Below, in pieces: positions 43,363 through 51,092 of a DNA stretch of 64,000 nucleotides. This DNA is from JANQTF01 sp041741415. Lineage in GTDB: Bacteria > Bacteroidota > Bacteroidia > J057. The translations under genes and the position numbers were made by a program. The notes under the pieces are model-generated. The model saw only the letters and a list, made by a program, of their open reading frames with translations. It had not been told where the DNA came from and did no database searches. Numbering within the stretch: position 1 is the first letter of the stretch; each line of letters opens with the position of its first letter. Where the stretch lies: contig JBGSKC010000051.1 in assembly GCA_041741415.1 (NCBI GenBank), positions 62,001-126,000 of the forward strand. The letters run 5' to 3'.

Positions 43363-44616
43363 ATGAACAAATTGCTTTTTCTCTTTGCACTCTCTTGCCT
43401 TTGGTGGCCTCCCAACACAGCCCACGGCTATCCTGGCGGCTTGCAGTGGTACTATGGCAGCCCCCGGCACATGGGCATGGGTTTCACGGGTGCCGCCTTG
43501 TGGGACGGCCTTTCCGGATCGGCCTACTCGCCAGGATGTATTGCTTTCTCCAGGTTTTCGGGCGTAGAACTGGGCTCCTCCTGGCTCAGGCCTGCTACCA
43601 GTTTTCTCGAAGCTCCGCCCAGCATTTACCTGGAGAACTCGCTGATTCCCGTTTTGACCCCTTTATATCTCAATAGCATTATTCATCTCACGCCCAGAGA
43701 GAAACCGCAAGTGGTTGCCATTGGCATCGCCATCAACCAGCCATTTGGAAGCTCTTTTATCTGGCCCGACAACTGGAAAGGGAAATACCTTTCCCAGGAG
43801 TTCACCCTGAACACCTATTTCTCTCATTTGTCTGTCTCAGTTAGGGTCAATAAACGCCTCGGCCTTGCTGCAGGCGCGTCTTATGGAGCCTTAACTTTGC
43901 TCAGCCGCCGGGCACTGCGCGACACCGACGGCCAAAACCTGGACGTCGGCAGCGTGGCCTTGAGCGGGGCAGACATTGTGTGGGGTATTTTTGCCGGAGT
44001 TGCCTTCCGTGCCAATGAGCGGCTGGCCTGGTCTGCAACCCTGCGCTCGCCCATGGAGGTTGCGATTGCAAAAGGGACAGCCGATTTTTCTGTGCCTGTC
44101 TCCCTGGAATCTCTCTTTCCAGACCAGCACTTCAGCACCAGCTTCTGGCTTCCGCCAAGCCTGGATCTTGGCTGTCAGTTTCAACCCCAATCCCGGCTCC
44201 TGCTCACAGCCACCTGCTCTATTGTGGGTTGGTCGATGTGGGATTCCTTGTTGTTTGTTTTGGATGAACCAGCAGAAACTTTAATCCAGTTTCCTGAAAA
44301 GGCCCACCGAAACGCCCTGAGCTTTCGGGCCGGTGGTGAATACGCCGTGGGAAATCATCTTTTTCTTCGGGGGGGCTTGTATTTAGAAAACACCCCCGTG
44401 CCTGAAGATAAGCTTTCCCCGGAGTTTCCTGATGCCACTGCCCTGGGAGTGACGGCCGGGGCAGGCTGGCAATTAGGAGAACGCATTTCCCTGGACCTTG
44501 CTTATCAGTTTGGAAGCACTGGTGAGCGAACAGCCCTGCTGAGCCGGGCCAATTTCGGCGGCACCTACGAATCCAACCTCCATGCCCTCAGTGCAGGAAT
44601 TTCTTACCGCTGGTGA
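43363..44616 (+). CDS. FadL/OmpP1-family outer-membrane protein
   Basis: Predicted beta-barrel porin of 417 residues for hydrophobic compounds. The signal peptide (KLLFLFALSCLWWPPNTAHG) is followed by GSPRHMGMGFTGAAL, an N-terminal hatch-like region and repeated amphipathic strands. The last third carries the family signature: ALSFRAGGEYAVGNHLFLRGGLYLE, the NTPVPEDKLSPEFPDA loop and a final strand ending ISYRW. It is typical FadL length. The SGNH-fold lipoprotein gene follows; this pairing recurs in Bacteroidota, where fatty acid or lipid uptake is the usual suggestion. Confidence 0.85.
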   Translation: MNKLLFLFALSCLWWPPNTAHGYPGGLQWYYGSPRHMGMGFTGAALWDGLSGSAYSPGCIAFSRFSGVELGSSWLRPATSFLEAPPSIYLENSLIPVLTPLYLNSIIHLTPREKPQVVAIGIAINQPFGSSFIWPDNWKGKYLSQEFTLNTYFSHLSVSVRVNKRLGLAAGASYGALTLLSRRALRDTDGQNLDVGSVALSGADIVWGIFAGVAFRANERLAWSATLRSPMEVAIAKGTADFSVPVSLESLFPDQHFSTSFWLPPSLDLGCQFQPQSRLLLTATCSIVGWSMWDSLLFVLDEPAETLIQFPEKAHRNALSFRAGGEYAVGNHLFLRGGLYLENTPVPEDKLSPEFPDATALGVTAGAGWQLGERISLDLAYQFGSTGERTALLSRANFGGTYESNLHALSAGISYRW

Positions 44617-44733
44617 GAAAGTTTTAGGGGCAGTCAACGGCTGGCATGCTATTTTCGATATTGAAGGCAGGAAGAAATGCGAGACCTGCCCCCGGGAAGC
44701 TCAGCACTTTTATTCCTGACGCAGGATATTTTT

Positions 44734-46029
44734 ATGAACAAACTTTTCCTCCCTGGCCTGCTCGGCTTGATCTTTTTGTGGGCATGCAATCCGAATCAAA
44801 CAGCGCCCGTCCCAAGCGAGGGCATCCTGCATTTGGACGAGTTTGTAGCCATTGGCGACGGGTACGTTGCAGGCAAAACCAATGCATTGCTCCACGACAG
44901 CACCGAATACTCGGGTTGGCACCAGGAAGGGCAATCATACAGCTTTCCCAACTTGTTGGCTCATCAATTTTCATTTGCCCGGAACACGGCCTTTACCCAA
45001 CCCCTTCTCTCCGAAAAAGGCAGCGGCTCGGTGACACTCACTGCATTGGAATCACCGCTTTGCCCTTTTCAGCGACCCATTCCTGAGGTTGAATGGATCC
45101 CGGCCGACCCCGCATGGGCGGCTACGCCCCCTCCGGGACGCATCGATAACATGGGCCTGCCTCACTTAACATTGTCTGCGCTCAGCATGCCGCTTTCCGC
45201 CACCCGGCTCCAGGGTTATGCTCTCCTCGGTGCAGAACCCGGCCAATCCTACCTTCATGCAGCCCGGCAGCGGGAAGGGCGCTTTTTTACCTTGTTTCTC
45301 GGGCTCGAAGAACTGGTTGACTTTGCTCTCAGCGGCGGGCAGAACCCAAGCTTACTTTCTGTGCAGGAATTCTCCGCTCACTATGCCCAGTTACTCGATA
45401 GCTTGCTGATAGATCCGAAGGCCGCATGCCTGATAGGCAATCTGCCCGATCCCTCGCAGTTTCCCTATTTTTCGCGCATTGCTCCCCGGTTCGTCAACAT
45501 TGAAAACTGTGAAGGAACCTATAAACCCATCTTTATTACCCGGGCAAACGGCGAAATTGAAACTGCCAGCCTACACGACCGCATGCTCATGGATGCCCTT
45601 CCTTTTCTTGGAACCGACTACCGGGGACAAGGACCTTTTGGACTTACCAGCCACAATCCCGTCCCGGCCAACTGGGTGCTGGATGCGCAGGAACGCCTTG
45701 ACTTTCAGCAACAAATACAGCGATACAACGAGTCCATTGACTCGCTCGTGAACCTGATCAACGATCGTTCAGGCGAAGTGAGGGCTGTTGTGGTTGATCT
45801 GCATGATGCCTTTGAGGAGTTACCGGGAGGCACCATCGAACTAGGCCTGAGCCTCAGCAATGAGTTTCTCTCCGGTGGAATCTTTGCCCTTGATGGCCTG
45901 TATCTTACCCCGCGGGGCAACGCCTGGCTGGCTAACCAATTCATCGCTGTCATGAACCGAACCCGCCCCTGGGGTGCCAGCATTCCTCCGCTCGACTTAA
46001 CTGCTTTCCCGGGGGTGCGCTACCCCTGA
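44734..46029 (+). CDS. SGNH-fold lipoprotein lacking catalytic Ser and His
   Basis: Exported lipoprotein of 431 residues (LLGLIFLWACN, Cys about 14). In homologous Bacteroidota lipoproteins the first block reads GNSLTAG and the last block DG-x-H-x-T-x-RG. Here they are AIGDGYVAGKTNA and DGLYLTPRGNAWLAN, so Ser is Gly and His is Tyr, while surrounding residues (QSYSFPNLLAHQFSF, ANQFIAVMNR) are kept. The fold therefore looks intact but hydrolysis by the usual mechanism is unlikely. ATG 44734 starts the signal. It follows the FadL-like gene and may bind the lipid that the porin carries, which is inference. Its end overlaps coaE by 33 bases. Confidence 0.82.
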   Translation: MNKLFLPGLLGLIFLWACNPNQTAPVPSEGILHLDEFVAIGDGYVAGKTNALLHDSTEYSGWHQEGQSYSFPNLLAHQFSFARNTAFTQPLLSEKGSGSVTLTALESPLCPFQRPIPEVEWIPADPAWAATPPPGRIDNMGLPHLTLSALSMPLSATRLQGYALLGAEPGQSYLHAARQREGRFFTLFLGLEELVDFALSGGQNPSLLSVQEFSAHYAQLLDSLLIDPKAACLIGNLPDPSQFPYFSRIAPRFVNIENCEGTYKPIFITRANGEIETASLHDRMLMDALPFLGTDYRGQGPFGLTSHNPVPANWVLDAQERLDFQQQIQRYNESIDSLVNLINDRSGEVRAVVVDLHDAFEELPGGTIELGLSLSNEFLSGGIFALDGLYLTPRGNAWLANQFIAVMNRTRPWGASIPPLDLTAFPGVRYP

Positions 46030-46638
46030 TCCTTCTCTGGGCGCAGAGAAATTGTTCATCCAACGAAATACTTCCATCACCTGCGGAATGAGGTGATGAT
46101 GCCCGTCGTTGATTACCAGGTGATTTGAAGCTGCTTGCTTTTTTTGCTCAGGCCATTGCCTGGCTACCCTGGCCAAAACCGCCTGCGCGTCGGCGTTGTC
46201 TCTTGCCACAACCCGCTGTACCCTGAGGCTCAGTGGAGCATACACGCATACCACTTTGTCACAAGCCAGATAAGCTCCCGACTCAAACAGAATAGCAGCC
46301 TCCTTGGCTACCCAAGGATGTCCATTCTCACGGTGACGGGAAGTCCATTCCAGAAAATCGCGCCCGGAGGCGGGGTGAACGATCGCGTTGAGTTGGTTCA
46401 GGCGGACAGAATCGGTAAATACCTGCTTGCTTAAATGAGCCCGGTTGAGGCTGCCGTCTGAAAAATAAGCCTCCGCGCCAAACAATTGAATTATTTCTGC
46501 CTTCAACTTCTCATCTTCCACCATGATGGCCCTGGCCCTCGCATCTGCATCATAAACAGCAACCCCGGAATGGCGAAGAAGATTTGCCACGACACTTTTG
46601 CCGCTGCCGATTCCACCTGTGATTCCCAGAACTTTCAT
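45997..46638 (-). CDS. coaE: Dephospho-CoA kinase
   Basis: Final step of CoA synthesis. The 213-residue product begins KVLGITGGIGSGKSVVANL (P-loop), then AVYDADARAR with the catalytic Asp, NQLNAIVHPA, the AKEAAILFESGAYLACDKVV lid region and RVVARDNADAQ. The start at ATG 46638 is the only natural one. It ends a leftward cluster and overlaps the convergent SGNH gene by 33 bases. About 20 extra C-terminal residues (HPRESS end) lack conservation. Confidence 0.96.
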   Translation of the reverse strand: MKVLGITGGIGSGKSVVANLLRHSGVAVYDADARARAIMVEDEKLKAEIIQLFGAEAYFSDGSLNRAHLSKQVFTDSVRLNQLNAIVHPASGRDFLEWTSRHRENGHPWVAKEAAILFESGAYLACDKVVCVYAPLSLRVQRVVARDNADAQAVLARVARQWPEQKKQAASNHLVINDGHHHLIPQVMEVFRWMNNFSAPREGSGVAHPRESS

Positions 46639-46652
46639 TTCCTGTTCGTTTG

Positions 46653-47636
46653 CTACAATCTCTCCTGCCGCTTAAACAGCACATAGCGCAGTGGCTGAGG
46701 CTCCGTTCTTAGTATTCTTACCTCCCTGCCAAACAACTCTCCGGGAGGCATCCAGATGCCCTGACCGGAATGCAGGTCGCTCATCTGAATGGTGAGCGAA
46801 TCCTGGCCAACAGTAGCAAGAAAAGAAGGCACGCGAGATTCCGGCATAGCAAGGAAAAACGTGAGCTCAGGGGCCGACAAGCGAACGCCCGAGGAAGAGA
46901 TGGCCCTTCCGGAAACGCGCACAGGCAGCCGAATTTCTACTTCGGCATAGCGAACAAGGTTCACCTCAACCGTAACATTTTGAACACCTGTGCTAATCCC
47001 GGGCCGGGACTCTAAATCCAGCAGGTAATTCCCCGGCTTATCTACCCGGAGGGTTGGACGGGCGGTTTTCCAGGATTCCAGGGTATCCAGCACAGCCTCT
47101 TGCCCGCGAAGAGTTACAAAGGCCGGAGATAAAACGGGTTCGGAGACCAGCCTCAGGGGAGGCACGAGCAGCAGGTCGGTGGCCAGTTCAACGGGAACCT
47201 CCTTAGCTGCTAGGCGCGGGAACACTACAGGAATTTGTCGGGGGGAAATGCCGTTGATTTTTACCTGACTAGCGAAATACCTGCTAAACTGGTTATTGTC
47301 AAATACCAGGAATGAATCTCCAATCGGAAGCGCTCTGCCGGACAACAACACCGTATCACGCCGAAAACGAAGGTGCTCCATGAACAGATCCAACCCACTG
47401 CCCCTGATGGAGACAGCCACTTCAGAGGTCATGCTTTCGAGCGGGAAGGACTCCTGGTCTGCCCAAACCTTCACAGGTACAGATACCATGGAAGTATATT
47501 CCTGCGTGAGGGTAAGGATGAGCCAAAGGGAAAAGGCAAGGCCAAAAGAGGCCAGTAACGCCTTAGATTGGCGTTTTTCCACTTTGGCAAGCGACAGAAG
47601 GCGACGAAGCCCTTGAAGAAGAAGTCTCCAATTCAT
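46653..47636 (-). CDS. YbbR-domain membrane-anchored protein
   Basis: A 327-residue protein with one N-terminal membrane segment (LLASFGLAFSLWLILTLTQE). YbbR-like beta repeats follow (VSVPVKVWADQ; VPVELATDLLLVPPLRLVSEP; VEIRLPVRVSGRAISSSGVRL). YbbR proteins occur in cyclic-di-AMP gene contexts in other phyla, but no dac gene is here. In Bacteroidota this gene sits between yajC and coaE as seen. The ATG at 47636 is preferred to a TTG two codons upstream. coaE follows after 16 bases. Confidence 0.85.
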   Translation of the reverse strand: MNWRLLLQGLRRLLSLAKVEKRQSKALLASFGLAFSLWLILTLTQEYTSMVSVPVKVWADQESFPLESMTSEVAVSIRGSGLDLFMEHLRFRRDTVLLSGRALPIGDSFLVFDNNQFSRYFASQVKINGISPRQIPVVFPRLAAKEVPVELATDLLLVPPLRLVSEPVLSPAFVTLRGQEAVLDTLESWKTARPTLRVDKPGNYLLDLESRPGISTGVQNVTVEVNLVRYAEVEIRLPVRVSGRAISSSGVRLSAPELTFFLAMPESRVPSFLATVGQDSLTIQMSDLHSGQGIWMPPGELFGREVRILRTEPQPLRYVLFKRQERL

Positions 47637-47680
47637 GGGCAAAAAATCGAAAAAGGGACAAGGAGAAACCCTGTCGGAAA

Positions 47681-48016
47681 TTATTTTTTCTCGGCAGCAA
47701 CCGTTTCAGAAGGCGCTGCACGAAGAGCTGTTTTGTCGAAACGGATCTTCACGTTTTGATCAACCCGGACAAGCGCAGAACCATCTTCAATGTTTTCGAT
47801 GGTACCATATATTCCGCCGATTGTCAGAACACGGTCGCCTTTTTGAAGGCCTTCGCGGAAGATTTTTTCTTCTTTGGCTTTTTTCTGCTGGGGCCTGATC
47901 ATGAAAAAGTAGAAAATGGCCACGATGCCCCCGAAAAACAGGAACTGCATATAGCTGGCATTGGCGTTGGCAGCAGGAGCGGCGGCATCAAGAAGCAGGG
48001 TTGAGAAGCGAATCAT
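47681..48016 (-). CDS. yajC: Preprotein translocase accessory subunit YajC
   Basis: A 111-residue inner-membrane protein that associates with SecDF. It has a short N-terminal part (LDAAAPAANANA), one transmembrane helix (FLFFGGIVAIFYFFMIRPQQKKAKEE) and the conserved soluble domain LQKGDRVLTIGGIYGTIENIEDG. The start at ATG 48016 fits the usual length. It stands in the nusB-DUF1573-yajC-ybbR-coaE order. Confidence 0.95.
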   Translation of the reverse strand: MIRFSTLLLDAAAPAANANASYMQFLFFGGIVAIFYFFMIRPQQKKAKEEKIFREGLQKGDRVLTIGGIYGTIENIEDGSALVRVDQNVKIRFDKTALRAAPSETVAAEKK

Positions 48017-48123
48017 AACAAGGTAAATGGGTGGAAACACTCGAAAGGAAAAACGGACAAAAGGCTGTTGATCCGTTCAATCAGCCCTTTGTCCGTTGTA
48101 AAGATAATCAATGGCTCGACAAA

Positions 48124-48648
48124 TTACGCTCCGGCAGGTTTCACCTGACCTTTAATGCGGAGGATTTTGTTCACCCCGTCAGCGAAATTGCCGGTAACTG
48201 TAACAGACTTGTTCTGAAAACCAGGTTTGCCGCTGGAGTCAAACTCCACATCGATAAACCCTTCGCCGCCTGGGGGCACAGCAGCCTCGGAGTAGCTGGG
48301 GCTGGTGCAACCGCAGGATGCCTTCACGCGGGTAAGCACAAGCGGGTGCTCGCCGGTGTTGTTGAATTTAAAGCGGTGAGTGACTTTGGTTCCTTCGGGC
48401 ACTTCTCCAAAATCGAAGGTTTCATCAGCAAACTCGACGGTGGTACCTTCCAGAGATTCGGCGTCAGCCTGGTACTTTGGCAGTTTGGGAGTGGAACCGT
48501 CGGCCTCTGGCAGGGCGCTGGATTCAGAAGCGGCTGGAGTAGCACTGGTGGCGGAAGCTGCATCTTCCTGACTGGAGGGTGCCTCGTTACAGGAAGGAAA
48601 TAGGGCAAAAACGGCTCCGGTGGCCAAAACAATCAACAACTTTTTCAT
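48124..48648 (-). CDS. DUF1573 lipoprotein
   Basis: A 174-residue lipoprotein (LIVLATGAVFALFPSC, Cys18), a Ser/Ala-rich spacer (about 25-60), then one DUF1573 Ig-like domain: FDFGEVPEGTKVTHRFKFNN, LVLTRVKASCGCTSPSY, PPGGEGFIDVEFDSSGKPG and a closing KGQVKP strand. The SCGCT cysteines are typical. Function is unknown. The gene is regularly found between nusB and yajC in Bacteroidota. Confidence 0.9.
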   Translation of the reverse strand: MKKLLIVLATGAVFALFPSCNEAPSSQEDAASATSATPAASESSALPEADGSTPKLPKYQADAESLEGTTVEFADETFDFGEVPEGTKVTHRFKFNNTGEHPLVLTRVKASCGCTSPSYSEAAVPPGGEGFIDVEFDSSGKPGFQNKSVTVTGNFADGVNKILRIKGQVKPAGA

Positions 48649-48840
48649 CGTTCCAATTTCTGAAGTAGAAGGTAAAATCAAATGAGTCGGAATGAGGGTG
48701 AATCATTCTTCATGGCCGGGCTGGTGAATACCAACGTAGGAAGCGCCGGGAAGGTTGAGATGTAAAAGGGGAAACCGGCCTTGCAGGAGGAAAGAAATCA
48801 GCAAATTGGCACCTCTGGCGGATACAGAATTTTTACCCGC

Positions 48841-49365
48841 TTAGCTGGAAGCAGGTTTTTCTTCCACTGGTGTGTCTTTGGTGCTGGAGTGATCAATCAG
48901 ACCCCGGCCTTTTTTCTGAATTTTCCCGTCGTTGAGAAAGTCATTGTACAGGCTATCGAGGATGCCGTTGATGAACTTGCTGCTTTTCGGGGTGGAATAG
49001 GTCTTGGCGAGCTCCAGGTACTCATTGATAGTGACCTTGATAGGAATCTCCTCAAAGTTGAGCATTTCGCAAATAGCCATGTGCATCAGGATGCGATCGA
49101 GGCGGGCAATGCGGTCAAGCTCCCAGTTTTCAGCCTTTTTAATGATAAGCGAGTCGTACCAATCAGCCTGTTTCATCGTCTCGTAGTACAACGCAACAAG
49201 GAGGCGGGTGTCACCGCTGAGCTTTTTTTTGGCTTCCAGTTCCGAGACTTCGGTTTCGATTTCCTTGAGGAGGAGATTGAAAACCGGCTCGGGAGCTTCG
49301 CCGGAGGTAATACAGGCATAAATAGCCTGCATCACTTTCGCTCGTATTTGCCTTCGGGTAATCAT
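48841..49365 (-). CDS. nusB: Transcription antitermination factor NusB
   Basis: RNA-binding antitermination factor for rRNA transcription. The ATG at 49365 gives 174 residues: ITRRQIRAKVMQAIYAC at the N terminus, then helices with DRIARLDRILMHMAICEML, EEIPIKVTINEYLELAKTYS and the conserved KFINGILDSL end. A charged C-terminal tail (about 20 residues) extends beyond the family core. A longer frame starts 21 codons upstream, but that part is Ser-rich and unlike NusB. It heads the cluster running to coaE. Confidence 0.95.
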   Translation of the reverse strand: MITRRQIRAKVMQAIYACITSGEAPEPVFNLLLKEIETEVSELEAKKKLSGDTRLLVALYYETMKQADWYDSLIIKKAENWELDRIARLDRILMHMAICEMLNFEEIPIKVTINEYLELAKTYSTPKSSKFINGILDSLYNDFLNDGKIQKKGRGLIDHSSTKDTPVEEKPASS

Positions 49366-49729
49366 GTCAAGAGGTGCATGAGAGGAGCTGGTATTCGAAG
49401 CAAGGGGAGTTCCTGGGCTGGATTCCAACGTGTTGAAAATGTTATAAGGCTGTCAACGGTTGTCAAGGTACTGGGATCCTCCAGGACCCGTTCATTCGTT
49501 CTCCCAACAAAGGTAAAAGAGTTTTTCACTTTTTCCTCATTCGGGAAATGCGAATTCATACGAAAGGCAGCTGCTTGTGATTCTCTTTTCTGCCAACATC
49601 CGCCCGCGCTCATGAAGAAGGTTCGCAAAGGAATCCTTATCTTTGCTTGTCGGAGAGATAGTTTTTGGCTGCACCCCCCAACATCTGCTATCTTCCCGGT
49701 GTTATTCAGGCCATTGTTCCTACCAGATT
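49366..49729. promoter_or_regulatory. Divergent nusB/nuoD control region
   Basis: A 364-base gap with two -7 boxes: TACCTTTG on the minus strand (49508-49515) for nusB, about 140 bases from its ATG, and TATCTTTG on the plus strand (49638-49645) for nuoD, 84 bases from its ATG. Neither has a clear TTG at -33. No open frame with family features and no strong hairpin were seen. Confidence 0.5.
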
Positions 49730-51034
49730 ATGAGCAACGACATTTTCCCTTCTCAGGGTAGCATTGTATCCAAATCGCATCCTGCTTTCTTTCCACAGCA
49801 TCAGCAGGCCATTTACAGGCGCCTTGAAGATAAGCATACCTCCGTGGAAGTAGAGCAGGATCCGCTTGGGACCAAAATGGTCATCAATCTCGGGCCCTCT
49901 CACCCTGCCACCCACGGGGTGCTCAGGGTCGTGCTCGAAATCGACGGCGAAACCATTATTAAAGCAGTCACAGATATCGGCTACCTCCACAGAGGAATCG
50001 AAAAGCTGGCTGAAAACAAGACCTTCCAGGAGTTCATGCCCTACACCGACCGCATGGACTACATTTCCCCCTACGCCAACAATGTGGCCTGGTGCCTCGC
50101 CGTCGAGAAATTGTGCGGCATCGAAGCGCCCCGGCGTGCTCAATATCTACGTACCCTTGCCTGTGAAATGGCCCGGGTTTCTTCCCACCTCCTCTGGCTC
50201 GGAGCCATGGTCATGGATGCCGGTGCCCTGTCGATGTTTCTATGGACCTTCCGCGAGCGGGAAAACCTCTATGATATTTTCGACAAAATGGCCGGGGTTC
50301 GCTTCACAGTAAGCCACAGCCGCATTGGAGGGCTCGCCTTCGACGTTTCAGATGATGTGTTGAAGGAAATCACAGACTGGAACGACAAGTTTAAAAAAGA
50401 ACTGGCCGACTGGCGAAAGCTGCTCGGTGGCAACCCCATCTGGGTGAACCGAAACAAAGACATTGGCATTCTTACCAAAGAAAAAGCCATTGAACTCGGC
50501 GTAACAGGTCCAAACCTCCGCGCCTCCGGTGTCGCTCACGATATCCGCACTTTTGAGCCCTACCTCGTTTACCCGGAACTTGATTTTAACGTCGTGGTTC
50601 GGGAGGAAGGCGACTGCCTGGCACGGTATTATGTGAGAATGGATGAGATGGCCGAAAGTGTGAAAATGATCGATCAGCTCATCGCTCAAATGCCCAAAGG
50701 CGATATTCGCGTTGACAACGCCAAGCAGAGCTATCCCTCCAAAGATGAGGTCTACTACTCCATGGAAGGCATGATTCACGATTTCATGATGACCGACGTT
50801 GGGGTGCTGCCTCCAGCCGGGGTTGAAGTGTATAACGCCATCGAAGGCTCCAAGGGCGAACTGGGTTTTCACCTCAAGTCTGATGGAACGGGTTCACCCT
50901 GGCGTGCCAAAATCAACGCTCCCTCCTACCGCAACCTTCAGGCTCTGGAACACCTGATGGAAGGTGCCACCCTTGCTGACACCGTGGTGATCATTGGCTC
51001 GCTCGACCCTGTGATGGGTGATTGCGACAAATAA
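49730..51034 (+). CDS. nuoD: NADH-quinone oxidoreductase subunit D
   Basis: The 49-kDa-type subunit of respiratory complex I that lines the quinone site. The product has 434 residues, with a 45-residue extension before the conserved GTKMVINLGPSHPATHGVLR. Family motifs are IGYLHRGIEKLAENKTF, PYTDRMDYISPYANN, the MARVSSHLLWLGAMVMDAGA helix, TVSHSRIGG, NPIWVNRNKDIGI, TGPNLRASGV, and the end ITIGSLDPVMGDCDK-like (IIGSLDPVMGDCDK). Quinone-site His in SHPATHG and Tyr positions are present. It is alone: no nuoB, nuoC or nuoE adjacent. Confidence 0.96.
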   Translation: MSNDIFPSQGSIVSKSHPAFFPQHQQAIYRRLEDKHTSVEVEQDPLGTKMVINLGPSHPATHGVLRVVLEIDGETIIKAVTDIGYLHRGIEKLAENKTFQEFMPYTDRMDYISPYANNVAWCLAVEKLCGIEAPRRAQYLRTLACEMARVSSHLLWLGAMVMDAGALSMFLWTFRERENLYDIFDKMAGVRFTVSHSRIGGLAFDVSDDVLKEITDWNDKFKKELADWRKLLGGNPIWVNRNKDIGILTKEKAIELGVTGPNLRASGVAHDIRTFEPYLVYPELDFNVVVREEGDCLARYYVRMDEMAESVKMIDQLIAQMPKGDIRVDNAKQSYPSKDEVYYSMEGMIHDFMMTDVGVLPPAGVEVYNAIEGSKGELGFHLKSDGTGSPWRAKINAPSYRNLQALEHLMEGATLADTVVIIGSLDPVMGDCDK

Positions 51035-51064
51035 GCCCATTTCTGCCTTCACCTGACCGCTTCT

Positions 51065-51072
51065 TACCTTTG
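51065..51072 (+). promoter_or_regulatory. -7 promoter box of the ABC-F gene
   Basis: TACCTTTG, an exact TAnnTTTG match, 20 bases before the TTG start codon at 51093. No TTG at -33. Confidence 0.5.
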
Positions 51073-51092
51073 TCCATTCAAATCCACGCACA

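Noticed and set aside
48781..49761. 326-codon plus-strand frame opposite nusB
   Set aside because: Covers nusB, which has clear family motifs; the frame has none and runs into nuoD.
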